The notes under the pieces were generated by a model, which saw nothing but the letters and a program-made list of their open reading frames with translations, was not told the DNA's origin and ran no database searches. 64,000 nt of DNA from Methanomassiliicoccales archaeon LGM-DZ1. GTDB taxonomy: Archaea > Thermoplasmatota > Thermoplasmata > Methanomassiliicoccales > Methanomethylophilaceae. This document shows positions 17,687-25,824 of this stretch, one piece after another; the first letter of the stretch is position 1, and each line of letters begins with the position of its first letter. The translations under genes were made by a program, and so were the position numbers. Location of the stretch: NCBI GenBank assembly GCA_030168595.1, contig CP115556.1:1302001-1366000 (forward strand), in the 5' to 3' direction.

Positions 17687-18348
17687 GCAGACTGTCATCC
17701 TTCGTCTCCCGCATCGACAGAGAATTGGTCCTCCAGGAGGCCATGTACGGCTTCGTGATGGCCCTCACCTTCATCACGGCCGAGCAGCTGGGACTCGTCG
17801 ATTACAACACCCGTTCCAAGCTCATCCTCGCGATCCTGGGCATGGATTTCGTCTGGGGCGCCATAGATATGTACATCTTCTACAGGATGGACATAATGGG
17901 CATGATCAGCCAGATGGGCTTCCTCAGGAGGCTCTACCTGGCCAAGGACAAGGAGTCCATGAGGCCGGAGATCATGGACCAGCTCGACGGGACCATCTTC
18001 AACTATGTCGATGACGGCACCAGGAAGAACGCCGCCGATCTCCTGATGCAGAGCACGTTCGAGACCCAGGAAGCAGCCAGGGCGGACAGGAAGCGCTATC
18101 TCTTCAACGCGGTGACATGCTTCGTGGTGACGCTCGGGACGGTCATCCCGGCCGCTCTGTGCCTGACCTTCATATCCGATGATACATCGGCATACTTCTG
18201 GACATCGTTCAGTTCCAGCATAGCACTGTTCTTCGTCGGCTACTGGATGTCGCCGTATGAATCCAACCTCATGAGGTCGGCCACCGGGATCGTGACCGCT
18301 GTCGTATGCCTTCTGTTGACAGTGTTCGCGGCGTATCTCGGCGGGTGA
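17683..18348 (+). CDS. polytopic membrane protein, TTG start
   Basis: I do not recognise this 221-aa protein with certainty; the arrangement (one TM pair, a charged middle domain with DRKRY, then three TM) is loosely like VIT1/CCC1 proteins. The only suitable start is TTG at 17683, which overlaps the marR stop (TTGA). It is probably regulated by, or functionally tied to, that MarR protein. Confidence 0.65.
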   Translation: MSRLSSFVSRIDRELVLQEAMYGFVMALTFITAEQLGLVDYNTRSKLILAILGMDFVWGAIDMYIFYRMDIMGMISQMGFLRRLYLAKDKESMRPEIMDQLDGTIFNYVDDGTRKNAADLLMQSTFETQEAARADRKRYLFNAVTCFVVTLGTVIPAALCLTFISDDTSAYFWTSFSSSIALFFVGYWMSPYESNLMRSATGIVTAVVCLLLTVFAAYLGG

Positions 18349-18590
18349 AGGCGCGGCCGAAAAGACTCCTTTCTCGGACCCCTTCAGGGGCCCGCATCGG
18401 CCCATGATTTAAATCATTCTTTACGAAATTATTCAATTGGAACTTTTTGCGCCTTTTCGGAAGTGTAACTTTCGACTATGAAATTTAAATGAGGGGCTAT
18501 TTTTTCTATTTGGACGTTTTATTTAAATAATGATGGATGCGATAATCAATCCAACCATTCATAGGATGGAATCTCGAAGGAGGAAAAAGA
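18349..18590 (+). promoter_or_regulatory. AT-rich intergenic region with promoter and strong ribosome site
   Basis: A GC hairpin (ccccttcagggg) near 18380 may end the upstream operon. The rest is AT-rich with a TATA-like ttttatttaaataatg near 18518. AAGGAGG at 18577-18583 precedes the TTG start at 18591 and decides that start. Confidence 0.5.
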
Positions 18591-19088
18591 TTGTCTGAGA
18601 ATGATTACAAGATAGACCCGACGGCCTTCGGCCTGTTTCTGGTCGCAGTGGTATCGCTTCCGTTAGCGGTCCTCCAGCTGAAAGATGAGGGCGTCCCCAC
18701 GTCAGGCTTCTTCACGCTGATGGGCCTGCTGATAATCCTGGTGTCCTATATTGCATACCGCAACGGCAGCAATTTCGGCTTCATCGTCTTCGGACTGGTG
18801 GGCGCGGCCGTCGCCCTGACCGGGATCGGCATGGGCGAATGGGAGAACATCACGTTCGGGATCGTGTTCCTGATGGCGATCCCCTGGTCGATATCCATCA
18901 AGACCCCCAAGGCCCTCACGTGCATCTGCCTGACGACCGCTCTGATATTCCTCACCGTCGGCCTCTCGACCGTCATCGGCGGGGATTACTGGAACTGGCT
19001 CATCGGGATCTCGGCCGCGGCCAACTTCATCTTCAACATCTACCTTTCCTACGCTCTCGCGCTGGAGGGGAAGATACCGGTCTACTGA
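18591..19088 (+). CDS. AceTr/SatP-like (GPR1/FUN34/YaaH) membrane protein, TTG start
   Basis: The 165-aa protein has six hydrophobic helices and an early DPTAFGLF segment that resembles the NPAPLGL signature of the acetate/succinate transporter family. It would move acetate or a similar acid across the membrane. It starts with TTG eight bases after a consensus AAGGAGG. The sequence is somewhat shorter than typical SatP (about 190 aa). Confidence 0.7.
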   Translation: MSENDYKIDPTAFGLFLVAVVSLPLAVLQLKDEGVPTSGFFTLMGLLIILVSYIAYRNGSNFGFIVFGLVGAAVALTGIGMGEWENITFGIVFLMAIPWSISIKTPKALTCICLTTALIFLTVGLSTVIGGDYWNWLIGISAAANFIFNIYLSYALALEGKIPVY

Positions 19089-19096
19089 GGCCGGGG

Positions 19097-19123
19097 CGGG
19101 CAGGGCATGCGGTTCCCTGCCCG
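19097..19123 (+). terminator. hairpin after the SatP-like gene
   Basis: A 9-bp stem CGGGCAGGG/CCCTGCCCG with a 9-nt loop lies 8 bp after the stop and is followed by taattta. Confidence 0.6.
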
Positions 19124-19228
19124 TAATTTATCATCATCCATGTATACGGCCTGCAGCGGCCTATGATGTTTCTTCCCAATGTGCCAGCAGGCATACGGCG
19201 GCCTTGCAGAACGTTCGGCTCGGATCAA

Positions 19229-19246
19229 AAGTGGGGCTATCCGGAT
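19229..19246. repeat. attL, 18-bp direct repeat
   Basis: aagtggggctatccggat matches positions 45475-45492 exactly. The 15 bp from 19232 onward equal the 3' end of tRNA-Pro(UGG) on the minus strand. It marks the left junction of the element. Confidence 0.88.
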
Positions 19247-19359
19247 ACGGAGCCCATTCTGGCATCCTGGACAGCAACTTTTTTGATGACAACTCGGCGA
19301 AAAAATACGCGGACGCGTTCAATTCAATAAACGGGGATTCAGCGGGGGTGGACGAATGA
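19231..19359 (+). pseudogene. 3' part (42 codons) of an ORF split at att
   Basis: The frame reads from the att repeat through GILDSNFFDDNSAKKYADAF to a TGA at 19357-19359. In the circular form this frame joins the 14 codons that begin at 45435, giving a 56-aa protein. In the chromosome it has no natural start except the GTG inside attL. The next ATG (19356) overlaps its stop. The function is not recognised; the product is acidic and hydrophilic. Confidence 0.55.
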
Positions 19360-19368
19360 AATCCCCGC

Positions 19369-19407
19369 GCTGGAGCATCGACAGCGAGCTCGACGGGAGC
19401 CGCCTTC
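19369..19407 (+). pseudogene. short rep-like fragment
   Basis: The codons for RWSIDSELDG repeat, with few changes, the N-terminal RWSIDGELDG of the Rep gene (20649-20680). The similarity stops abruptly before the palindromic element at 19431. It may be a truncated copy of the rep 5' end left by recombination; the frame from ATG 19356 runs on without clear coding sense. Confidence 0.45.
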
Positions 19408-19430
19408 CGGGGACCAGCAGGATTAAAAGT

Positions 19431-19515
19431 TGCATCCCCTACGGGGATGCAAGAGAACAAAATGGGGCATCTGGGCTTCAATTTTTAAGAAGTAACGCTC
19501 CTAAAATCCGCCCGG
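19431..19515. repeat. conserved palindromic element, copy 1
   Basis: A perfect hairpin TGCATCCCC-TAC-GGGGATGCA (19431-19451) is followed by AAGAGAACA and AATGGGGC blocks and a weaker match that reaches the 3' end of the RHH gene. Copy 2 is at 40141-40225. In copy 2 the loop-closing pair is T-G instead of C-G, so the stem is kept. It lies between convergent genes and might be a terminator, a replication origin element or part of an RNA. Confidence 0.6.
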
Positions 19516-19528
19516 AGCCCCCAACCTA

Positions 19529-19693
19529 TCATCTCGGCGGGAGCTCGCCGGTTTCTTTGTATTCTTTGTACCACGCGACACATGCCTCCACGGCATGCGA
19601 TCTGTTCGCGAAGGCATGTTTTGAGATCTGCCCATCGATCCAATCGATGAGCGACTGGTCAACAGTAACGTTCATGCGCGGTTTGTTTTCCAT
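19529..19693 (-). CDS. RHH (CopG/Arc-type) DNA-binding protein
   Basis: The 54-aa protein has the ribbon-helix-helix form: a basic strand (KPRMNVTVDQSLIDWID), helix 1, then FANRSHAVEACVAWYKEY. It is transcribed away from the small gene at 19783 and probably binds the palindrome between them. A second module at 40188-40828 has the same plan. After its TGA-TAG the frame continues into sequence similar to the C-terminal tail of the second RHH protein, so the stop may be secondary. Confidence 0.75.
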   Translation of the reverse strand: MENKPRMNVTVDQSLIDWIDGQISKHAFANRSHAVEACVAWYKEYKETGELPPR

Positions 19694-19750
19694 CGAATCT
19701 CATTTTATCTCATCCCATGGTTTAAATACGTTTGAGATAGATGTGTCTTC

Positions 19751-19769
19751 AATCTCATTTAGTGAGATT
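19751..19769. promoter_or_regulatory. palindromic operator of RHH module 1
   Basis: AATCTCA-tttag-TGAGATT is a perfect 7-bp inverted repeat 13 bp before the ATG at 19783. Further atctca half-sites lie at 19695-19712. The likely ligand is the RHH protein encoded next to it. Confidence 0.6.
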
Positions 19770-19782
19770 GGAGCGTTGCAAA

Positions 19783-20013
19783 ATGATGAAAATAACTGCG
19801 CCAGCGCAAGCTATGGCCATGCGGGACCCGGACATCTCCGGGGCCCTGACGATGAACTGCCTCGGGAACGTCTCGGACCTCGTCCGCGTCGGGATCTGGG
19901 TGAGCCCTCCGATCTCCCTCACGCCGGAGCAGATGGAGGCCCTGCAGGAGGAGACGGACTGCTTCCTCCGCAGGCTCTTCCGGGAACTGGCAGAGATCCC
20001 CGCGAGGGGGTGA
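19783..20013 (+). CDS. small conserved element protein, paralogue of 40472 gene
   Basis: The 76-aa protein shares with the second module the sequence CLGNxxDLVRVGxWVSPPxS and PEQMxxLxEETDxFLRR. Its start is set by alignment with the paralogue, whose ATG follows the same ctacaaa/ttgcaaa sequence. No function is recognised. It opens the early operon leading to Rep. Confidence 0.65.
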   Translation: MMKITAPAQAMAMRDPDISGALTMNCLGNVSDLVRVGIWVSPPISLTPEQMEALQEETDCFLRRLFRELAEIPARG

Positions 20014-20017
20014 CGGC

Positions 20018-20254
20018 ATGACGCTCTATGCCGTCGACAAGACCGGAGTCACAGTCCCCGTCGGCTCCAAGATCATCGATTTCCGCGGAGACAGAGCCAC
20101 GCTGGTCTCGCTCGACCGCGTCAATGAATACCGCTATGGAGGGTGCCGCAGCGGGAAAGTCACTGCAGAGTGGCAGAACGGGCATTGCAGATCCGTTTAC
20201 GACAAGGTCTTCGGCCTGGAGGTCAGAGACACCGATCTGGAGGCGCAGATATGA
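20018..20254 (+). CDS. small phage-type beta-rich protein
   Basis: The 78-aa protein has VTVPVGSKIIDFRGDRATLV and SGKVTAEW, and ends with YDKVFGLEV. This order (V.VGS...DFRGE...L, then SGKV, then the VFGL end) is familiar from small hypothetical proteins of tailed phages and other elements. The fold is probably a small barrel. Function unknown. Confidence 0.6.
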   Translation: MTLYAVDKTGVTVPVGSKIIDFRGDRATLVSLDRVNEYRYGGCRSGKVTAEWQNGHCRSVYDKVFGLEVRDTDLEAQI

Positions 20255-20589
20255 CCGTCCGGATCTACATCTCCGACCGCTCCCTCGAGCTCGTGCATGA
20301 TGATCTCGGGCATGAGGTCCTCGATGCTCGGGTCCACATCCCTGACGGCGGACGCGTCATCGTCGACTGCGTCATGGATCCCACCAGGCCGCGGCTGACC
20401 GTCACGCTGGAGGGTGCAGATGCCGCAATCGCCACGCTCCGCGGCGATGTGCTGGAGGTGGTGCGGGAGAAGATCTGCGTCAAATGCCACGGCCACAGCC
20501 GGAGCGAGATCATCCCCCTCGGTACCGGACCCTACACGGTGGCCGACATCTGCCGGATTGCGATCGAGATGGGGGAGGGAGCGGAATGA
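20251..20589 (+). CDS. hypothetical protein with CxxC
   Basis: The 112-aa protein overlaps the genes on both sides by 4 bp. It has beta-rich N-terminal sequence and one CVKC motif near residue 77. No family is recognised. Confidence 0.55.
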   Translation: MTVRIYISDRSLELVHDDLGHEVLDARVHIPDGGRVIVDCVMDPTRPRLTVTLEGADAAIATLRGDVLEVVREKICVKCHGHSRSEIIPLGTGPYTVADICRIAIEMGEGAE

Positions 20590-22703
20590 CGCGCGGATCC
20601 GGGCGCGGGCCCCGCCGGGAGGCGGACCCCTCCGCCCCTCCTGCCCGGTGGAGCATCGACGGGGAGCTCGACGGGGTATACCTGCGGGACGGCCGCCCGC
20701 TGCTGCACCTCTCCGACATCCCGCCGGAGGGCCTTGAGGAGAAGGTCGAGCTCTTCAACTCCCGCGGAGAGGCCGTCGGATGGGCCGAAGGAGGCTCAAC
20801 GTGCATCCATTGGCACCGCTACCGGGAGGAGACCGAGGCGATCAGGATCGACTCCGAGAGGGCCTCCATGGACCGCCTGCTCGAGTCCCCGTCGGCGTCG
20901 ATGGCCATCGATTCGATCTCCAAGCTGACCTACGAGGAGCAGAAGGCGGTCCTGTACGCCCTCCAGAACGGCGATGCTGTGAATTTGCCGTACGCGTCGT
21001 CGCAGATGGCCAAGACGAAAATGTACCGCGAGAAGACGAAGCACGCGACCGAGGTCGCGATGGGCCGCGCCTTCCGCAGATTATATAACAGGGGCCTCGG
21101 GACCGTCTCGAAACGCTCCGACGGCCTCATTTGGCTGACCGTTTCGAGGGAGCGGCTCCGTGCCGTCATCAGCTCCGAGGCCGCCGCAAGGCGGCAGGGG
21201 GGCGCCCGCGACATTAACTTGATGAAGGTACCTTGCGAAATTCCAACTTCTTCCTCGGAGGGCGCATCTGGACAGTCTGCCGGGAAGCCTCCGAGGAAAC
21301 CGCAGCCGAAGCCCTCCGACATCCCCCGCAGGGTCTCGGCCGAGCGCCTCTGCGCGATCAAGATCCTGACGGGGATACGGACCGTCGGGGATGCCGACCG
21401 CAGCGACATCGAGCTGCGCTTCCTCCGGTACCTCGACGACACGGAGGACCGCATCATCACCCTCCTCGACGGCTACACCGGGGACTCCGTGGGCTTCGAG
21501 TACTCGACCCGGTTCAACGACATCTCCAAGGCCGCAGCGAACCTGGAGAAGTTCGACTATGCGCTGAAGCAGAGCTTCAGGGACCACCGCCGCGCGGTCT
21601 TCCTCACTCTGACCACGGACCCCAACCTGTCCGATGAGGAGCGCACGGCCGTCCGCGACGCCAGGCTCCGCAAGGTCTCGGCCGAGCTCTCCTTCCCCGC
21701 CTGCTCCCCTAAGCGCCGTGCCTATCTCGCCCGGAAGTACTGGCAGATCATGGGCCCGGACGCCGAGATCGAGGAGCTCGAACGCCGGAAGGAGGCGGGG
21801 ACCATCACCGCGGACGGGGAGCGCCGCCTGGGGTCGCTGCTGGCCGACAGGAAGCACGCCGAGGAGCTGCGCGCGGTCCTCGCGGATCCTTCCACTGGGA
21901 CAAGGACCAAGGAGCGCATCATCGCCGCATTGAAGAGGATGAACCGCTGGGAGTACCGCTGGGACCCGAAGGGGTTCCGCTCTGTGTGGGAGGCCAACCG
22001 CAGCTTCGGGAGGTCATGGAACAAGTTCATGGCTTACCTCACCAAGAAGAGGGGCGGCCGCAGGCCCCAGTACATTTCGGCCTTCGAGTTCACGGAATCC
22101 GGGCTGCTCCACATCCACGTCCTGATCTTCGTCGACTATCTCGCCGACGCCGAAGAGATCTCCAAGGAATGGCGCCGCATCGGCCAGGGCGAGATCTCCT
22201 ACATCTACGGCCTGAAGGCCGTCAGGTCTCGCGACGGGAAGGATTGGGAGTGGAGATGGAACGCCAAGGCGCGCCCGGAGGACGCCAAGGGGATGTCCGG
22301 CGGCGACTACCTCAAGAAGTACGTCAGGAAGGCGATGCTGGCCATGATGGACGATTACACATCGCCCGCACGCATCCAGTCCCCCTACTGGGCGTTCAAC
22401 AAACGCTTCAATTCCTGCTCCAGGAGCCTCATGAAGGGCTTCGGCGAGCCCGGCAAGGACAAGAACAAGAACAAGAACAAGAACAAGACCGAGAAGGCCA
22501 AGCCTTCCCGCTGGGGGATCTGGAGGATCCTGAGCGCGGGCGAGGCGGAGTTCCTCTCGATCGAGGTCATCTACCACAGGGTCACGCGGGAGAGCATGGC
22601 CGAGCACCGCGCCGCCGATCCTCCGGACGGCGAACAGGCAGAGGGGGACGCTCATGACCAGCGAAGCGAGCATCAGGGCCTACCGCGCCATCCCGGACCT
22701 TGA
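20586..22703 (+). CDS. rep: HUH-endonuclease rolling-circle replication protein
   Basis: The 705-aa protein carries the three Rep motifs: FLTLTTDP near residue 338 (motif 1), HIHVLIF near 509 (motif 2, the metal-binding HUH) and YLKKYVRK near 575 (motif 3 with catalytic Tyr and Lys). The first 300 residues are an extra domain with a probable helix-turn-helix. The protein would nick one strand at the origin and stay attached through Tyr. The spacing and the words around motif 2 resemble haloarchaeal pleolipovirus and plasmid Reps. Residues about 626-636 are a KN repeat. It is the largest gene of the early operon and overlaps genes at both ends. Confidence 0.85.
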   Translation: MTRGSGRGPRREADPSAPPARWSIDGELDGVYLRDGRPLLHLSDIPPEGLEEKVELFNSRGEAVGWAEGGSTCIHWHRYREETEAIRIDSERASMDRLLESPSASMAIDSISKLTYEEQKAVLYALQNGDAVNLPYASSQMAKTKMYREKTKHATEVAMGRAFRRLYNRGLGTVSKRSDGLIWLTVSRERLRAVISSEAAARRQGGARDINLMKVPCEIPTSSSEGASGQSAGKPPRKPQPKPSDIPRRVSAERLCAIKILTGIRTVGDADRSDIELRFLRYLDDTEDRIITLLDGYTGDSVGFEYSTRFNDISKAAANLEKFDYALKQSFRDHRRAVFLTLTTDPNLSDEERTAVRDARLRKVSAELSFPACSPKRRAYLARKYWQIMGPDAEIEELERRKEAGTITADGERRLGSLLADRKHAEELRAVLADPSTGTRTKERIIAALKRMNRWEYRWDPKGFRSVWEANRSFGRSWNKFMAYLTKKRGGRRPQYISAFEFTESGLLHIHVLIFVDYLADAEEISKEWRRIGQGEISYIYGLKAVRSRDGKDWEWRWNAKARPEDAKGMSGGDYLKKYVRKAMLAMMDDYTSPARIQSPYWAFNKRFNSCSRSLMKGFGEPGKDKNKNKNKNKTEKAKPSRWGIWRILSAGEAEFLSIEVIYHRVTRESMAEHRAADPPDGEQAEGDAHDQRSEHQGLPRHPGP
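22461..22488 (+). repeat. AAGAAC hexanucleotide repeat within rep
   Basis: Four to five units of aagaac encode alternating Lys-Asn in a linker after the catalytic domain. It is liable to length change by slippage in steps of two codons. Confidence 0.8.
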
Positions 22704-22923
22704 GGCGCGCCAGGCCCGCGTTCTGGCCTGCGTCAGGGACTATCCGGGCGTCAGCTCGCGCGATATCTCGAGGATCCTGCACATGGAACAGCACAATGTA
22801 TGCTGCCGTCTCGGGGAGCTCATGAAGTCGGGGCAGGTGCATGTGGTTGGGACCAAGACCGACCGCCTCACGCACCGCGAGGTCCGGCAGTACGAAGCAT
22901 GCGGCAATGGAGCGGGAGAATGA
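22654..22923 (+). CDS. winged-helix protein
   Basis: The 89-aa protein reads RVLACVRDYPGVSSRDISRIL and VCCRLGELMKSGQVHVVG, a typical MarR/GntR-like wHTH with wing. It overlaps the 3' end of rep by 50 bp. It may regulate the early operon. Confidence 0.65.
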   Translation: MTSEASIRAYRAIPDLEARQARVLACVRDYPGVSSRDISRILHMEQHNVCCRLGELMKSGQVHVVGTKTDRLTHREVRQYEACGNGAGE

Positions 22924-23087
22924 CGCTGAGATTGAGAGAGGTCAATCCAGCCGTGTCCGGCACGGTCCGCTGCAGATGCTGTTTGAGGACGATGGATTTG
23001 GGACAGACATTCGTCAGCGGCGACTGCATGATATGTCCGTTCTGCGGGGAGTGGGAATCCTTCGAGGAGATTTCAGAGGATCCATGA
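22920..23087 (+). CDS. small zinc-ribbon protein
   Basis: The 55-aa protein has CRCC near residue 19 and CMICPFC near 39, consistent with one zinc site. It is coupled to its neighbours by 4-bp overlaps. Function unknown. Confidence 0.6.
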   Translation: MTLRLREVNPAVSGTVRCRCCLRTMDLGQTFVSGDCMICPFCGEWESFEEISEDP

Positions 23088-23392
23088 AGACCGTGCAGCT
23101 CACCCTCGAATTGAAGAAAGCGGACATCAGGAAGATCTCCGAGGCCCTCGCCCCGAAGGTTTCAGAGAGGAAATACCGCTGGAAGGGGGGTGCGAAATCC
23201 ACAGCCAATCTGGTGGACCAGCTTTCTTTGGTCACAGGGCACGGCAAATCGGAGGTGGTGGAGATGGCCGTCCGCCTCGCCGCGCTCTTCATCAATTTGG
23301 CCGGTGCCGAGGCTTTCGATACTATATCTAAAACTACTACCGTTGAGGAATTGATGGCGATGATCGAAGAAATCGGAGATGAACAGCAATGA
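23084..23392 (+). CDS. hypothetical protein
   Basis: The 102-aa protein has a basic first half (RKYRWKGGAKSTANLV) and a helical second half (GKSEVVEMAVRLAALFINL). It could be a small DNA-binding or antitoxin-like protein paired with the DUF3800-like gene that overlaps it by 4 bp; there is no firm family match. Confidence 0.5.
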   Translation: MKTVQLTLELKKADIRKISEALAPKVSERKYRWKGGAKSTANLVDQLSLVTGHGKSEVVEMAVRLAALFINLAGAEAFDTISKTTTVEELMAMIEEIGDEQQ

Positions 23393-24219
23393 TTGATGGC
23401 CGGACATCCGATCGGCGCCGGAAAAGATCTCGGAGCAGGAAGGCCAAGGAAGCGCCGCGCGATGCCGGGGGCAGATTCGCGAAGGTTCCGAAGACCTTCC
23501 TGGTGATCGACGACTTCGGGGACGTGGTCCCGTATTCGGACAGGGAATCCTCCTTCGGCTATGCGGTCACGGTGACAGACGACATAGATTCGTTCGGGAA
23601 CATATCGAAGGAGGACCGCAGGCGGCATGGCCATCCGAGGAAAGAGCGCAAAGCCTCTGATGAAAGCATATCGTACAGTGAGAAATTGGAGGTCACCCGC
23701 AAGATAGCAACTCTCGGAGCGGAACACATCGGCTGTTACATCGATAAGAAGGATCCGCCGGATGTGTGGACCATCGAGAGGCGTCCGTTCGAGAGCAGAT
23801 TGATGTGGAAAAAACGCAAGAATATGATCAGGAAAAAGGTTCTGAGCAGGTCTATGGACACTGCTCTGCGCGGCAGAACCGGTGAGATTGAGATAATAAT
23901 CGATCATCACGATTCTTATTCGAGGATACCTGAGCTCTGTGAATCCAAGTCGAAGCGCGGAGTGAGGAACGTGAAGGGAGACCAATATGATTCTTCCAGG
24001 GGAAAGTACCATGATGCGCTCCAGACGCAGGATTACGTCGCGAACGCGGCTTATGCTGACAGAAAAGGATTCCACAGACGCAGGAATGTTCTGAAGATGA
24101 AGATGAAGAAATTGAAACGAGGGTCTCGGAAACCCGAGACCCTGCCAGGTCAAATGGGCAGAAACCCAAGGTATCCCAACAACTCGACGACGCAAGTCCT
24201 GGCATTGGGGCCGAAATAA
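23389..24219 (+). CDS. DUF3800-like protein (RNase H-like fold)
   Basis: The 276-aa protein has TFLVIDDFGDVVPYSD near residue 38, which matches the 'yIDESGd' start of DUF3800, and EIEIIIDHHDSY near 166. Near 221, LQTQDYVANAAYADRKG matches the 'iQlaDfvaga' end. The usual D-E-S-G is D-D-F-G here. The N- and C-termini are basic. Base composition is more AT-rich than the rest of the element. DUF3800 proteins are common in mobile elements and some defence loci; their activity is not settled. Confidence 0.65.
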   Translation: MIDGRTSDRRRKRSRSRKAKEAPRDAGGRFAKVPKTFLVIDDFGDVVPYSDRESSFGYAVTVTDDIDSFGNISKEDRRRHGHPRKERKASDESISYSEKLEVTRKIATLGAEHIGCYIDKKDPPDVWTIERRPFESRLMWKKRKNMIRKKVLSRSMDTALRGRTGEIEIIIDHHDSYSRIPELCESKSKRGVRNVKGDQYDSSRGKYHDALQTQDYVANAAYADRKGFHRRRNVLKMKMKKLKRGSRKPETLPGQMGRNPRYPNNSTTQVLALGPK

Positions 24220-24350
24220 CATCTTTGTATTCAATATTTAAACACTCCGCGGGTTTCCCTATCGTCTCAATTCGCAGTATTTAAACAATTTATATTTTTT
24301 CGGTTTGGGACTTTTTCAACCATTCATAAGCGCCGACCTCGTGACGCACG
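24220..24350 (+). promoter_or_regulatory. promoter region of the structural operon
   Basis: Two similar AT-rich boxes, caatatttaaacactc near 24231 and cagtatttaaacaatttat near 24273, lie 60-120 nt before the ATG at 24351. They could be two TATA boxes or a TATA box plus activator site. The spacing between them is about 40 nt. Confidence 0.55.
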
Positions 24351-25796
24351 TTGATGAAACACAATGCAATGTACGTCGCGATCCTCGCGGCCGCCATTGC
24401 GATCCTGGGCGCGGCGGCCCTGGTAGCAGACGGCCACGACGGTTCCGACGCGGCATACTCGGAGGACTACGGCACGGTCTACGGGATCGATCTCGCGCCC
24501 GGCTTTTCTTACTCCTACACTCCGAGCTACCCGTCGGACCTGGCCGTCACCACGACCATAGAGAAGTATGAAAGCGCCGGAATCTCCGCCTCCATGTCCG
24601 GGAAGACCCTCAGCGTCTCCGTCAAGGACGGGGTCACCTCCGGGTCCTACGACATCATCCTGAAAGCGTCCTCCTCAACCGGCGGCGTCTCCCAGACCGC
24701 CTACCAGCACATCCGCATCAACGTCGTCTCCGGCCTTTCCGTCTCCGGATCCATCAACGACATCATCAAGGGCGCATCGGTCAGCTTCACCCCCTCCGGG
24801 TCCTCCGGGATGGGGGCCGTCACCTGGTCCGTCAAGTCCGGTACCTCCCTCCCCGCAGGGCTGACCCTCTCCGGCGGCAAGGTCACCGGGACCCCGACCG
24901 CTGTCGGAACGCAGACGGTCTCCCTCACCGCGACCGCGGCCGGCGAGAGCAAGGACCTCATCGTTCACTTCACCGTCTGGTCCAAGATCGCCGGCGGGTC
25001 CGCGCAGACCATCACCTCCCACGGCGACACCGTGAGCTCGGCGGCGATAAGCAACGCCTCCGACATCGGGGTCACTTGGAAAGTGACCAAGGGGACCCTC
25101 CCCGCAGGCTTCTCCCTCAACGCATCCACCGGAGCGATCTCCGGCAAATCGGCCGCGCTCCAGTCCGTGACGGTGACCATCACCGGGACCAGCTCGCACG
25201 GCCCGGCACAGACCGCGACCAAGCAGATCACCGTCAGGTCCGAGCCCGCTCTGTCCCTGACAGGTCCCTCTTCTCTGATCACCTATCCGGGGGCCCCCGA
25301 CAAGACCGCGGTCTTCGCTGCGACCTCCGGGACCTCCGCCGTCACCTGGTCCGTCACATCCGCTACCGGGGTCTCCATCTCCGCCGGGACCGTCACCGTC
25401 ACCGATGGCGCATCCGCAGGATCCGTGACCGTCACCGCCAAGACCGCCTACGGCCAGACCGCGACGAAGACGCTCGCGATCACCAAGGAGGCGTCCGCTG
25501 CAATCAGCGGCGACGCATCCCTCGGTACGACCGTCGGCACCGCTGCCACGCAGACCTACACCTCCAACGTCGGAGGGACCTGGGCCGTCTCCGGAGCTCC
25601 CGCCGGGACCACCGTCAGCATCTCTTCCGCCGGCGTGCTCTCGGTCTCCGGGAGCTCGCCCGCGATATTCAATCTGACCATTACTCACACGACGCCTGGG
25701 GGCCAGTCGGTGACCAAGACCGTCAGCTGCAGCATCGTCTCGCAGCTCGTCTTCACCTCTCTCCCGTCGTCCGGCGTGATCGCTTACGAGGCCTGA
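24351..25796 (+). CDS. secreted Ig-like repeat surface protein
   Basis: The 481-aa protein starts with a signal peptide (about residues 1-27, AILAAAIAILGAAALVAD) and continues with several Ig-like (He_PIG/BIG) domains; one shows LPAGLTLSGGKVTGTPTAVG. No TM segment is present at the C-terminus. It ends LVFTSLPSSGVIAYEA, nearly the same as the end of the 26775-27446 protein. Likely a virion or cell-surface protein held non-covalently or by partner proteins. Confidence 0.75.
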   Translation: MMKHNAMYVAILAAAIAILGAAALVADGHDGSDAAYSEDYGTVYGIDLAPGFSYSYTPSYPSDLAVTTTIEKYESAGISASMSGKTLSVSVKDGVTSGSYDIILKASSSTGGVSQTAYQHIRINVVSGLSVSGSINDIIKGASVSFTPSGSSGMGAVTWSVKSGTSLPAGLTLSGGKVTGTPTAVGTQTVSLTATAAGESKDLIVHFTVWSKIAGGSAQTITSHGDTVSSAAISNASDIGVTWKVTKGTLPAGFSLNASTGAISGKSAALQSVTVTITGTSSHGPAQTATKQITVRSEPALSLTGPSSLITYPGAPDKTAVFAATSGTSAVTWSVTSATGVSISAGTVTVTDGASAGSVTVTAKTAYGQTATKTLAITKEASAAISGDASLGTTVGTAATQTYTSNVGGTWAVSGAPAGTTVSISSAGVLSVSGSSPAIFNLTITHTTPGGQSVTKTVSCSIVSQLVFTSLPSSGVIAYEA

Positions 25797-25824
25797 TTAG
25801 GAAAAAAATCGACAAGAAAAAGGA

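Noticed and set aside
19161-19481. 107-codon minus-strand frame across attL
   Set aside because: No start signal, crosses the element border, and the similar peptide in copy 2 comes from the hairpin palindrome.
22461-22488. Short tandem repeat, considered as CRISPR or iteron
   Set aside because: Units are 6 bp without spacers and lie inside the rep coding frame. No CRISPR array or cas gene was found in the window.
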